A DNA stretch of 64,000 bases from Paraburkholderia fynbosensis (GTDB lineage: Bacteria > Pseudomonadota > Gammaproteobacteria > Burkholderiales > Burkholderiaceae). The stretch spans positions 1 through 64,000 of the forward strand of contig NZ_CADIKI010000010.1 in assembly GCF_902859935.1 (NCBI RefSeq). Direction: 5' to 3'. The notes under the pieces were generated by a model that saw only the letters and a list, made by a program, of their open reading frames with translations, was not told the origin of the DNA and did no database searches. Below are positions 54,304 through 62,709 of the stretch, in pieces (positions within the stretch are counted from its first letter, which is position 1; each line of letters starts with the position of its first letter). The translations under genes were made by a program, and so were the position numbers.

Positions 54304-56067
54304 CTATAGATCTTCCGAACCCATGAGCATCTCGGTGATGCCCTTGCCGGCCTGGACCATCGGCCAGACGTTTTCGGTCGGATCGGTCTGGAAATCGAGA
54401 AACACCGTGCGATCTTTGAGGCGCAGCGCTTCCTTCAACGCCGGTTCGACGTCCGCCGTGCGTTCGATACGCATGCCGACGTGGCCGTACGCTTCGGCGA
54501 GCTTCACGAAGTCCGGCAGGGCATCCATGTACGAATGCGAATAGCGCTTGCTGTACTCGATCTGCTGCCACTGGCGCACCATGCCCAGATAGCGGTTGTT
54601 CAGCGAAATGATCTTCACAGGGGTGTCGTACTGCTTGCAGGTCGACAGTTCCTGGATGCACATCTGGATCGAACCTTCGCCCGTGATGCAGAGCACGTCG
54701 TCGTCCGGGTGCGCCATCTTCACACCCATCGCCGCCGGCAGGCCGAAGCCCATCGTGCCGAGGCCACCGGAATTGATCCAGCGGCGCGGCTTGTTGAACT
54801 TGTAGAACTGCGCGGCCCACATCTGGTGCTGGCCGACGTCGGAACACACGAAGGCATTGCCGTCGGTCAGTTCCCACGCCTTTTCCACCACGTACTGCGG
54901 CTTGATGATGTCGCTCTTGCGGTCGAACTTCAGGCAGTCTTTCGCGCGCCAGGCTTCGATGTCCTTCCACCAGTCGGCGAGTGCCGCGGTGTCCGGGCCA
55001 TGCTCGGCCGTCTGCAACTGCTCGATCAGTTCTTTGAGCACTTCCTTCACGTCGCCGACGATTGGAATGTCGACTTTGACGCGCTTGGAAATGGAAGAAG
55101 GATCGATGTCGATATGGATGATCTTGCGCGGACGCGACGCGAAGTGCGTCGGGTCGCCGATCACGCGGTCGTCGAAGCGCGCGCCGATCGCGATCAACAC
55201 GTCGCAGTGCTGCATCGCCATGTTGGCTTCGTACGTGCCGTGCATGCCGAGCATGCCGAGGAATTTTTTGTCGCTCGCGCGGTAGCCGCCCAGACCCATC
55301 AACGTGTTGGTGATCGGGTAGCCGAGCAGGTCGGCGAACTGATTCAGCTCACGCGATGCATCCGCGAGAATGATGCCGCCGCCGGTGTAGATGTACGGAC
55401 GCTTGGCCGACAGCAACAGCGAGACCGCCTTGCGGATCTGGCCGGAGTGGCCCTTGGTCACCGGGTTATACGAGCGCAGCGAAACGTTCTTCACGGGTTC
55501 GTACTGGCAAGGCGCTTTCGACACGTCTTTCGGAATGTCGATCAGCACCGGGCCGGGGCGACCAGTACGGGCAATATAGAAAGCTTTCTTGACGGTGGCG
55601 GCGAGATCGCGCACGTCCTTCACGAGGAAGTTGTGCTTCACGCAAGGACGCGTGATGCCGACCGTGTCGCACTCCTGGAACGCATCCTGGCCGATCGCGG
55701 CAGTCGGCACCTGGCCGCTGATCACCACCATCGGAATCGAATCCATGTAGGCGGTGGCGATGCCGGTCACCGCATTGGTGACGCCGGGGCCGGAGGTCAC
55801 GAGGCACACACCGACCTTGCCGGTGGAGCGCGCATACGCGTCGGCGGCGTGGACCGCGGCCTGCTCGTGGCGTACGAGGACGTGCTGGAATTTGTCCTGC
55901 TTGTACAACTCGTCGTAAATGTAGAGTACCGAGCCGCCGGGATAGCCCCAGATGAACTCGACGTCTTCGTCGGCCAGTGCCTTCATGAGCACGGTGCCGC
56001 CAATAGAGTCAGCTTCCTGATGGGGAGTCGTATCCGACGTGGAGAATTCCGCGCTGGGCATATTCAT
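54304..56067 (-). CDS. ilvB: Acetolactate synthase large (catalytic) subunit
   Basis: This 587-residue thiamine-diphosphate enzyme makes acetolactate (or acetohydroxybutyrate) from pyruvate, the entry to valine, leucine and isoleucine synthesis. The catalytic Glu lies near EDVEFIWGYPGGSVLYIYDE and VRHEQAAVHAADAYAR; the central FAD-binding domain and the C-terminal ThDP motif are present. In that motif the usual GDG reads GEG (ITGEGSIQMC, then SLNNRY), a conservative change. AAGGTG lies seven bases before ATG 56067. A promoter is predicted at 56216-56244. Confidence 0.95.
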   Translation of the reverse strand: MNMPSAEFSTSDTTPHQEADSIGGTVLMKALADEDVEFIWGYPGGSVLYIYDELYKQDKFQHVLVRHEQAAVHAADAYARSTGKVGVCLVTSGPGVTNAVTGIATAYMDSIPMVVISGQVPTAAIGQDAFQECDTVGITRPCVKHNFLVKDVRDLAATVKKAFYIARTGRPGPVLIDIPKDVSKAPCQYEPVKNVSLRSYNPVTKGHSGQIRKAVSLLLSAKRPYIYTGGGIILADASRELNQFADLLGYPITNTLMGLGGYRASDKKFLGMLGMHGTYEANMAMQHCDVLIAIGARFDDRVIGDPTHFASRPRKIIHIDIDPSSISKRVKVDIPIVGDVKEVLKELIEQLQTAEHGPDTAALADWWKDIEAWRAKDCLKFDRKSDIIKPQYVVEKAWELTDGNAFVCSDVGQHQMWAAQFYKFNKPRRWINSGGLGTMGFGLPAAMGVKMAHPDDDVLCITGEGSIQMCIQELSTCKQYDTPVKIISLNNRYLGMVRQWQQIEYSKRYSHSYMDALPDFVKLAEAYGHVGMRIERTADVEPALKEALRLKDRTVFLDFQTDPTENVWPMVQAGKGITEMLMGSEDL

Positions 56068-56215
56068 TTATTCACCTTTCGAATTTTCGGCAAAAAATTG
56101 ATCGGGTGCTCTCTGCCGGGCTTGTGGCTCGGGTTCAAGCGGCGCGTCCAGTTGACAGGTGAGCTTCTTGGGCCACACCTCAATTGAGACAAGTCACTTA
56201 TGTTGCGAACCAGCG

Positions 56216-56244
56216 AAGATATCTGCTGGCGCGCATGCGGTCAA
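56216..56244 (-). promoter_or_regulatory. Sigma-70-like promoter of ilvB
   Basis: On the minus strand TTGACC (56239-56244) is 17 bases from TATCTT (56216-56221). The predicted start is near 56209, giving a 140-base leader to ilvB. No leader peptide rich in Leu, Val or Ile codons was found in it; a CTCAATTGAG palindrome lies at 56178-56187. The rest of 56068-56431 holds no gene. Confidence 0.55.
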
Positions 56245-56431
56245 GCAAATATTGCCTTGGCGCCCTGTCCCCACACTCCAGGATTGACCGCAATCACCCG
56301 AAATCCTGTTATGTCGATGCAAGGTTGACCACGTTTCGCCCCGGGCCGCGCAAAAGTTTGTTAGCATCCGCGAGCTTTGCGACATTTTTCGACCGATTAC
56401 GCGCACGCTCGCTGCGCCGACCCCCAAACGG

Positions 56432-56995
56432 ATGGCATCAGACAAGGAACTCGCCGATTTTCTGGCGGGCGTCGAAAGGCGCGCATTCAAGCAGACGGTC
56501 TACGCCGTGCGGGACGACGACGCCTCGCTCGATATCGTGCAGGACGCGATGATCAAGCTCGCCGAAAAATACGGCGACCGTCCGCCCGCCGAGTTGCCGC
56601 TGCTGTTTCAGCGTATTCTGCAGAATGCGACGCACGACTATTTCCGTCGTGCGAAAGTACGCAATACGTGGGTTAGCCTGTTCTCGTCGCTCGGCAATGC
56701 CGACGACGACGAATTCGATCCGCTGGAAACCTTCGAGGCCCAGCAAGGCTCGGCCGGGGCCGAGAGCAACGAGCGGAAACTCGAGCGCGAGCAGATCCTG
56801 CAGTCGATCGACGACGAGATCCAAAAATTACCGGCACGTCAACGGGAGGCGTTTCTCATGCGTTATTGGGAAGATATGGATGTCGCCGAGACTGCCGCCG
56901 CGATGGGCTGTTCCGAAGGCAGTGTGAAGACGCACTGTTCGCGGGCCACCCACACGCTGGCGCAAGCGCTCAAGGCCAAAGGAATCACCCTATGA
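56432..56995 (+). CDS. RNA polymerase sigma factor (sigma-70/ECF type)
   Basis: This 187-residue sigma factor has region 2 (about 10-80, DDASLDIVQDAMIKLAEKYG, with LPLLFQRILQNATHDYFRR recognising -10) and region 4 (about 125-180, LPARQREAFLMRYWEDMDVA and MGCSEGSVKTHCSRATHTL, the HTH for -35). An acidic linker joins them. The next three genes, which overlap or lie very close, form a set seen across Burkholderiales as I recall. The target genes and signal are unknown. Confidence 0.88.
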   Translation: MASDKELADFLAGVERRAFKQTVYAVRDDDASLDIVQDAMIKLAEKYGDRPPAELPLLFQRILQNATHDYFRRAKVRNTWVSLFSSLGNADDDEFDPLETFEAQQGSAGAESNERKLEREQILQSIDDEIQKLPARQREAFLMRYWEDMDVAETAAAMGCSEGSVKTHCSRATHTLAQALKAKGITL

Positions 56996-57417
56996 GCTCC
57001 CTCGAAACCAAAGAACTCGAGTTCGCGCGCCAGGTGCGCCGCGCGCTCGACGAAAACGCCGCCAGCATTGCCCCCGCCACCGTCGATCGACTCGCCGCGG
57101 CGCGCCGTGCCGCGCTCGCCCGCAAGAAGCCCGAAGCCGTCAGCGCGCCGGTGCTGGTGCCCGCTTTCGCCGGCATGCCGTCCGGTCTGCCGCAAGTCGA
57201 ATTCCCGCAGCGCCGCCGTTCGCCGCTGCGCCGCTTCGCGCTCGCGTGGCCGCTCGCCGCGCTGGTCGTGAGCCTCATCGGCATTGCCTACTGGGAAGAC
57301 CAGCAGCGCACCGCCGAACTCGCCGATATCGATGCCGCCATGCTTAGCGACGACCTGCCGCTCAATGCCTATCTCGACCACGGTTTCAACGCGTACCTTT
57401 CACGCGCCCACCACTGA
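56992..57417 (+). CDS. DUF3619 family membrane protein, candidate anti-sigma factor
   Basis: This 141-residue protein has a cytoplasmic N-terminal part of about 75 residues (helical, charged), one membrane helix (FALAWPLAALVVSLIGIAYW) and a short outer C-terminus. It overlaps the sigma gene by four bases (ATGA). That topology and coupling are typical of anti-sigma factors, but the family is uncharacterised to my knowledge. No zinc-binding HxxxCxxC motif of the ZAS class is seen. Confidence 0.75.
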   Translation: MSSLETKELEFARQVRRALDENAASIAPATVDRLAAARRAALARKKPEAVSAPVLVPAFAGMPSGLPQVEFPQRRRSPLRRFALAWPLAALVVSLIGIAYWEDQQRTAELADIDAAMLSDDLPLNAYLDHGFNAYLSRAHH

Positions 57418-57433
57418 GCGGGAGATTTTTCGG

Positions 57434-58192
57434 GTGAGTTACAAGCGCGGCCTGGCCGTTCTTTTCGGATGTGCGATCGCGGCCCTGGTGTCGTTTGCCG
57501 CGACCTATCCGCGCTTTTACCCGAGCCCCTCGCCCGTCGGCGCACACTCGGCCGGCGGCAACGCCACGGCCAGGACGCCCGCTCCCACCCTCGCCGTCGA
57601 ATTGCCGCGCCTGCCCGGCAGCAATAGCCCGATGGCGTGGTCGCGCCTCACCTCGGCCGAACATCTCGCGCTCGCACCGTTCGAAGCCCAGTGGGATTCG
57701 TTCAGCGACGAACGCAAGCGCAAGTGGATCAAGATCGCGTCGCGCTATCCCAGGATGTCGCCCGATGCGCAAAAGCGCCTGCATGAGCGAATGAGCGAAT
57801 GGGTGCGCATGACGCCCGACCAGCGGCGCGTCGCACGCGAGAATTATCAGGTGTCGAAGGAATTGCCGCGCGAGGCTCGTCAGAACGCGTGGAAGGCCTA
57901 TCAGCAGTTGCCCGAAGAACAGAAGCAGCGGCTGGCCGCGAGCGAGCGCAAACGGCGGCCGAGCGTCGTCAGCGCGCCGCCGTCGGCGCGCAACGAAATC
58001 AAGGGTCTCGACCGGATCGTCAATGCGCGCGAGCACGGCGCGAGCAGCGTAGCGGCGGCGAGCGCCGTTGCGGCCGCATCGTTGCCGGTCCCGGCCGCCG
58101 CGCCCGCGATTCCGGCCGCGGGCAGCTTCGTGCCCGCCACGCCGCTGCCGGTGTCACCGGCCGAGGCGCCGTCGCTCTTCAACGGCTCCTGA
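57434..58192 (+). CDS. DUF3106 family protein
   Basis: This 252-residue protein has an N-terminal membrane anchor or signal (LAVLFGCAIAALVSFAATYP) and a periplasmic helical domain with repeats of the type APFEAQWDSFSDERKRKW and LPEEQKQRLAASER. An Ala/Pro-rich C-terminal tail follows. GTG 57434 is used as start with GGGAGA about nine bases upstream; upstream in-frame codons overlap the preceding gene and lack similarity. Periplasmic DUF3106 proteins resemble CpxP/heavy-metal-resistance-like helical sensors, so it could monitor envelope stress for the sigma factor; inferred. Confidence 0.78.
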   Translation: MSYKRGLAVLFGCAIAALVSFAATYPRFYPSPSPVGAHSAGGNATARTPAPTLAVELPRLPGSNSPMAWSRLTSAEHLALAPFEAQWDSFSDERKRKWIKIASRYPRMSPDAQKRLHERMSEWVRMTPDQRRVARENYQVSKELPREARQNAWKAYQQLPEEQKQRLAASERKRRPSVVSAPPSARNEIKGLDRIVNAREHGASSVAAASAVAAASLPVPAAAPAIPAAGSFVPATPLPVSPAEAPSLFNGS

Positions 58193-58203
58193 TCCGGCTC
58201 CCC

Positions 58204-58725
58204 GTGTCCCAGACGCTCACCACCTCGACACCGCCCGCCGATGCGTCTCGCATCGCCCCCACCGTTCGGCGGCGCCTCGCCGCGCTGCTCTACGAAGCGC
58301 TGATCCTCTTCGGCGTGGTGTTCGTCGCCGGCTATCTGTTCAGCACGCTGACGCAGCAACGCAACGGACTCACCCATCACAACCTGCTTGCCGCATGGAT
58401 CGGCCTCGTGGTCGGTGTGTACTTCGTCTGGTTCTGGACTCACAGCGGCCAGACCCTGCCGATGAAAACCTGGCGCTTGCGGGTCGTCGCCGCCGACGGC
58501 GCGCCGCTGTCCACGGGACGGGCGATCGCCCGTTACGTGCTCGCGTGGCTGTGGTTTCTGCCGCCGCTCGCGCTGCATCCGCTGCTCGGGCTGCGCCTGC
58601 CGCAGACGCTGGCGATCGCCGGCATCTGGTTCGTGCTGTGGGCCGCAACCGGCCGCTTCGACCCGCAGCGTCGGTTCCTGCACGACCGGCTCGCGGGTAC
58701 GCGCGTGATTGCCGTCGCACGCTGA
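58204..58725 (+). CDS. RDD family membrane protein
   Basis: This 173-residue protein has the RDD domain: RRRLAALLYEALILFGVVFV, then TWRLRVVAADGAPLSTGRAI, and a C-terminal FLHDRLAGTRVI with the Arg and Asp residues that name the family. It has about four membrane segments. GTG 58204 is the start, 12 bases after the DUF3106 stop. It closes the four-gene sigma factor operon; RDD proteins are of unknown function, some linked to stress or ion transport. Confidence 0.8.
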   Translation: MSQTLTTSTPPADASRIAPTVRRRLAALLYEALILFGVVFVAGYLFSTLTQQRNGLTHHNLLAAWIGLVVGVYFVWFWTHSGQTLPMKTWRLRVVAADGAPLSTGRAIARYVLAWLWFLPPLALHPLLGLRLPQTLAIAGIWFVLWAATGRFDPQRRFLHDRLAGTRVIAVAR

Positions 58726-58997
58726 GCGAACGGCGCACTCACCCTCCGGGCGGCTGTGTCTGTTCGGCATACCCGGCAGTCCATGAAATAGCCGTTCACG
58801 CAGTCACCTCCCGCCTGGCCGCGCAAGCGAGGCCAAACACGCCAACCACGCTCTTCTGCCGCGCACCCTAAGCGCACCGCTCCGCCGCGCGATCCGCACC
58901 CCGCCCCACGCCGTAGTAATAAGAACTTCTCATGACTGTCACGGCACGGTCACGCGCGCCCGGCCCAATACAGGCACCGCAACTCGACGCGTGAGCC

Positions 58998-59939
58998 ATG
59001 GACCCCAAAACGTCCGCGACTTCCCTGTTCCGCCAGACCGGCCCGAGCGTCGACACCGTCGCGTTCCGCCCGGACCCCAACCCCGCTCACCACGGCTTGC
59101 CGTTGCCCGTGGCGCCGCCTCTCGACGCGCACGCCGCCCATCCCGAAGACGAGCACGCCGACCCGCACCGTTACCGCACCATCTGGCTGTCCGACATCCA
59201 TCTCGGTTCTAGCGGTTGCCAGGCGCCCTATCTGCTCGACTTCCTGCGTCATAACGAGTCGGAGTATCTGTACCTCGTCGGCGACATCATCGACGGCTGG
59301 CAGTTGAAGAAGGGCTGGTACTGGCCGCAGGCGCACAACGACGTCGTACAGAAGGTGCTGCGCAAGGCCCGCAAAGGCACCCAGGTCATCTACGTGCCCG
59401 GCAATCACGACGAAGCCGCGCGCCAGTTCTGCGACCTCGCATTCGGCGACATCCACGTGCGCGGCGAAGCGTTTCACACGACGCTCGCTGGCAAGCGGCT
59501 GTGGATCGTGCATGGCGATCTGTTCGACGGCGTGATCCAGCACGCGAAGTGGCTCGCGTATCTCGGCGACACGCTATACACGATGATCCTCGTCCTGAAC
59601 CGCTGGTTCAACCGCATCCGCAGCAAGCTCGGCTTTCCGTACTGGTCGCTGTCGCAGTACCTGAAGCATCAGGTGAAGAACGCGGTGAACTTCATCTCGT
59701 CGTTCGAAACGGTGATGACCGACGAAGCGCGCCGCCGCGGCTGCGACGGCGTGGTCTGCGGACACATTCACAAAGCCGAGATGCGCGACATCGACGGCGT
59801 GCTGTATTGCAACGACGGCGACTGGGTCGAAAGTCTGTCGGCACTCGTCGAGACCTATGAAGGCGAACTCAAGGTGATCTACTGGACCACGCTGCGCGCG
59901 CCGCAAGCCGGCACGCAGAAGGCCCGGGCGACCGCGTAG
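58998..59939 (+). CDS. Metallophosphoesterase, UDP-2,3-diacylglucosamine diphosphatase (LpxH)-like
   Basis: This 313-residue calcineurin-like phosphoesterase has all metal motifs in order: SDIHLG, VGDIIDGWQ, GNHDE, HGDLFDG and CGHIHKAEM. The LpxH-like group hydrolyses UDP-2,3-diacylglucosamine in lipid A synthesis, but many paralogues exist. This one has an N-terminal extension of about 58 residues (Pro/His/Asp-rich) not seen in LpxH. It is followed in 41 bases by a glycosyltransferase and then by dgkA, so a role in envelope lipid metabolism is likely. Confidence 0.75.
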   Translation: MDPKTSATSLFRQTGPSVDTVAFRPDPNPAHHGLPLPVAPPLDAHAAHPEDEHADPHRYRTIWLSDIHLGSSGCQAPYLLDFLRHNESEYLYLVGDIIDGWQLKKGWYWPQAHNDVVQKVLRKARKGTQVIYVPGNHDEAARQFCDLAFGDIHVRGEAFHTTLAGKRLWIVHGDLFDGVIQHAKWLAYLGDTLYTMILVLNRWFNRIRSKLGFPYWSLSQYLKHQVKNAVNFISSFETVMTDEARRRGCDGVVCGHIHKAEMRDIDGVLYCNDGDWVESLSALVETYEGELKVIYWTTLRAPQAGTQKARATA

Positions 59940-59980
59940 TCTTCCTAACTTCCTTTGGACCCGAATCGAGGAACAAGCCG

Positions 59981-61012
59981 ATGAAGATCATGATCGTCAC
60001 CGACGCATGGGAACCGCAGGTCAATGGCGTCGTGCGCACGCTGAAGAACACCACGCGTGAGCTCACCGCGCTCGGCCATCGCGTCGATCTGCTGACGCCG
60101 CTTGAATTCAAAACCATTGCCTGCCCGACTTATCCGGAGATCCGTCTGTCGCTGCTGCCGCGCCGCAAGCTGCGCGAGCGCATCGACACGTTCGCGCCCG
60201 ACGCGTTGCACATCGCCACCGAAGGTCCGCTCGGCATGGCCGCACGTGCGTATGCGCTGCGTCACAAGCTGCCGTTCACGACCGCCTATCACACGCGCTT
60301 TCCGGAATACGTGCAGGCGCGTTTCGGCATACCGCTCGCCGCGACCTACAAGTTTCTGCACTGGTTCCACAAGCCATCGCTCGCCGTGATGGCGCCCACG
60401 CCGGTGGTGAAGCAGGACCTCGAAAAATTCGGCTTCACGAATGTCGTGCTGTGGACCCGCGGTGTCGACCTCGAGATCTTTCATCCGATGGACTCGAAAG
60501 TGCTCAACTCCGCGCGGCCGATCTTCCTGTACGTGGGACGCGTGGCGGTCGAGAAAAACGTCGAGGCGTTTTTGAAGCTGGACCTGCCCGGCTCGAAATG
60601 GGTCGCCGGCGAAGGACCCGCACTCGCCGAGCTGAAGTCGCGCTATCCGCAAGCGAATTATCTCGGCGTGCTCACGCAGGCGGAACTCGCGAAGGTGTAC
60701 GCGGCAGCCGACGTCTTCGTGTTCCCGAGCCGCACCGACACCTTCGGGCTCGTGCTGCTCGAAGCGCTCGCATGCGGCACGCCGGTGGCGGCCTATCCGG
60801 TCACCGGTCCGATCGACGTGCTGGGCGACGGCGGCGCGGGCGCGATGCACGAGGATCTGCAAGAGGCCTGCCTCGAAGCGCTGAAGATCGATCGCCATCA
60901 TGCGCGCGCATGGGCGGAGCGCTTCTCGTGGGCGGCAGCTTCCGCGCAATTCGCCGCGCATCTGAAACCACTGCCGCATGCGTCGTATCGCGAGGAAAGC
61001 GCCGCCGCCTGA
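59981..61012 (+). CDS. GT4-type glycosyltransferase (lipid glycosyltransferase-like)
   Basis: This 343-residue GT-B enzyme has the N-terminal MKIMIVTDAWEPQVNGVVRT (acceptor domain) and the C-terminal nucleotide-sugar block GRVAVEKNVEAFLKL, FPSRTDTFGLVLLEALACGT (E-x7-E retaining motif). The N-terminal sequence resembles MgtA/PimB-type enzymes that glycosylate lipids. GAGGA lies nine bases before ATG 59981. Substrate and acceptor are not determined. It is in the middle of the LpxH-like, GT, dgkA cluster. Confidence 0.82.
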   Translation: MKIMIVTDAWEPQVNGVVRTLKNTTRELTALGHRVDLLTPLEFKTIACPTYPEIRLSLLPRRKLRERIDTFAPDALHIATEGPLGMAARAYALRHKLPFTTAYHTRFPEYVQARFGIPLAATYKFLHWFHKPSLAVMAPTPVVKQDLEKFGFTNVVLWTRGVDLEIFHPMDSKVLNSARPIFLYVGRVAVEKNVEAFLKLDLPGSKWVAGEGPALAELKSRYPQANYLGVLTQAELAKVYAAADVFVFPSRTDTFGLVLLEALACGTPVAAYPVTGPIDVLGDGGAGAMHEDLQEACLEALKIDRHHARAWAERFSWAAASAQFAAHLKPLPHASYREESAAA

Positions 61013-61029
61013 CGCGGCGCGAGCCCTCC

Positions 61030-61668
61030 ATGCGAACCAGCCAATCCACCCAGGCCACGCTGAGGCGCGCGTCGAACGGCGCGCTGCGCGCCGTCGATGC
61101 CGAGCGCGATGTCGGCCACGACGTCAAACACGACGCCACCGGCATCGAGCCGTTCGACGATGTCGGCGAACCCGGCGCGCCGCATCATGCGAACGCTGCG
61201 CACGATTCAAACGGCATCGACAGCACCGCACACGAGCCGCTCAGCCCCGACGATCCGCTCACGCCCCTGCCGTTCAATCCGTACAAGGGCAACCGCGGCC
61301 TCACCCGCGCGTGGCACGCGATGAAAAATTCGCTCGCCGGATTCCGTGTCGCGATCCGTGAGGAGAGCGCGTTTCGCCAGGAACTCACGCTCGCCGCGAT
61401 CCTGATTCCGTGCGGCCTGCTGGTGCCGGTCGAGCCGGTGTCGCGTGTGCTGCTGCTCGGCTCGGTGCTGCTGGTGCTGATTGTCGAGCTGTTGAATTCG
61501 AGCGTGGAGGCGGCGATCGACCGGATCTCGCTCGAACGCCACGAGCTGTCACGCCGCGCGAAGGACCTCGGCAGCGCGGCCGTGATGGTCGCGCTGGGCA
61601 TGTGCGTGATGACGTGGGCGCTGCTCGTCGGACCGCTCGTCGCGCGTTGGCTGCGCGCATGGCTATGA
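61030..61668 (+). CDS. dgkA: Diacylglycerol kinase DgkA with an N-terminal extension
   Basis: The last about 115 residues are a normal DgkA: three membrane helices with GFRVAIREESAFRQELTLAA and VELLNSSVEAAIDRISLE, the kinase signature with catalytic Glu. It phosphorylates diacylglycerol to phosphatidate for lipid recycling. The first about 95 residues are an unusual polar extension (VGHDVKHDATG, HHANAAHDSNG) with no recognisable fold. The start at 61030 lies 17 bases after the GT stop. An internal start (M at AWHAMKNSLAG) would give normal length but has no better ribosome site. Confidence 0.85.
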   Translation: MRTSQSTQATLRRASNGALRAVDAERDVGHDVKHDATGIEPFDDVGEPGAPHHANAAHDSNGIDSTAHEPLSPDDPLTPLPFNPYKGNRGLTRAWHAMKNSLAGFRVAIREESAFRQELTLAAILIPCGLLVPVEPVSRVLLLGSVLLVLIVELLNSSVEAAIDRISLERHELSRRAKDLGSAAVMVALGMCVMTWALLVGPLVARWLRAWL

Positions 61669-61778
61669 CAGCGCGCCGCCTACCGGCCGCAAGCGTTTGA
61701 AACGCCGTCCCACCGCCATCGCAGCCTGTTCCCGTTGCGCGCCAACCCTCGCCGAGGACGAAAACCCTGACTATCCGC

Positions 61779-61805
61779 TTGGTATAAGAACGCTCGGTTT
61801 ATAAT
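61779..61805 (+). promoter_or_regulatory. Promoter of the TetR gene
   Basis: A perfect -10 TATAAT (61800-61805) has a partial -35 TTGGTA (61779-61784) at a short 15-base spacing. The predicted start is near 61812, giving a leader of about 170 bases. Confidence 0.5.
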
Positions 61806-61814
61806 CGTTCGATA

Positions 61815-61867
61815 GTCTCATGAGACCACGCCGGGGCCGCCCGGCGTGGTCTTGCTCCCGCGGGAGC
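61815..61867. repeat. Three palindromes in the TetR leader
   Basis: GTCTCATGAGAC (61815-61826) is a perfect 12-bp palindrome. It overlaps a hairpin with 13-bp perfect arms, AGACCACGCCGGG (61823-61835) and its complement (61840-61852), around GCCG. GCTCCCGCGGGAGC (61854-61867) follows, another perfect palindrome. No T-run follows, so these are not simple terminators. The rest of 61669-61981 holds no gene. Confidence 0.75.
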
Positions 61868-61981
61868 CCTGTCGCCGAGCGGCAGGTCTGCAGGCGCTCA
61901 TATACCAACCGCAACCGGGTGGACCACGCAGCAGCGGCACGCCGCCGCGCGATCATCCCGGCATAACCAGGGCCGGACGAC

Positions 61982-62707
61982 ATGGAAGCCAAACCTCCCC
62001 GCCGCACGCGCGAACGGATTCTCGAACTGTCGTTGAAGCTGTTCAACGAAATCGGCGAGCCGAACGTCACGACGACGACGATCGCCGAGGAAATGGAAAT
62101 CAGTCCAGGCAACCTGTACTACCACTTTCGCAACAAAGACGACATCATCAACAGCATCTTCGGCCAGTTCGAGCAGGAGATCGAAAAGCGTCTGCGTTTC
62201 CCGGAAGACCATCGCGCGACTATCGACGAAATGTGGTCGTACCTGCAGTACATGGTCGATTTCACGTGGCGCTACCGCTTCCTGTATCGCGACCTGAACG
62301 ACCTGCTCGCACGCAACCGCACGCTCGAAACGCACTTCAAGCAGATCATCAGCCACAAGGTGCGCTTTGCGAGCCAGTTCTGCGAGCAGCTCGTCGCCGA
62401 CGGCGAGATGGTCGCCACGCCGGAAGAAATGCATGTGATCGCCACCAACGTCGGCGTGATCGGCACGTACTGGCTGTCGTATCAATTCGTGATGAATCCG
62501 CGCAAGTACAACGAGCAGGAAGCGATTCGCGCGGAGCTGCATCAGGTGAGCGTGCAGATCGTGTCGCTGATGGCGCCTTATCTGCGCGGCCGCTCGCGGC
62601 AGATTTTCGACGACCTCGTGTCCGGCAAGCTGCCCAAGCGCGAGTTCTACGATTACCTGCCGCCCAAGGAAGGCGCCGCGCCCCGTAACGAATCGAAGGA
62701 CGTTTGA
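61982..62707 (+). CDS. TetR/AcrR family transcriptional regulator
   Basis: This 241-residue protein has the TetR HTH at residues about 8-55 (RRTRERILELSLKLFNEIGE, TTTTIAEEMEISPGNLYYHF, with FRNKDDIINSIF after it). A ligand-binding C-terminal domain that is longer than average follows, with WRYRFLYRDLNDLLARN and HVIATNVGVIGTYWLSYQF. It is followed by the LOG gene with a two-base gap. Its targets are unknown; the palindromic leader upstream is a candidate autoregulatory site. Confidence 0.85.
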   Translation: MEAKPPRRTRERILELSLKLFNEIGEPNVTTTTIAEEMEISPGNLYYHFRNKDDIINSIFGQFEQEIEKRLRFPEDHRATIDEMWSYLQYMVDFTWRYRFLYRDLNDLLARNRTLETHFKQIISHKVRFASQFCEQLVADGEMVATPEEMHVIATNVGVIGTYWLSYQFVMNPRKYNEQEAIRAELHQVSVQIVSLMAPYLRGRSRQIFDDLVSGKLPKREFYDYLPPKEGAAPRNESKDV

Positions 62708-62709
62708 GT

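Noticed and set aside
56068..56209. Possible attenuator with leader peptide before ilvB
   Set aside because: The minus-strand leader has no ATG/GTG frame rich in Leu, Val or Ile codons and no terminator-antiterminator pair that I could draw.
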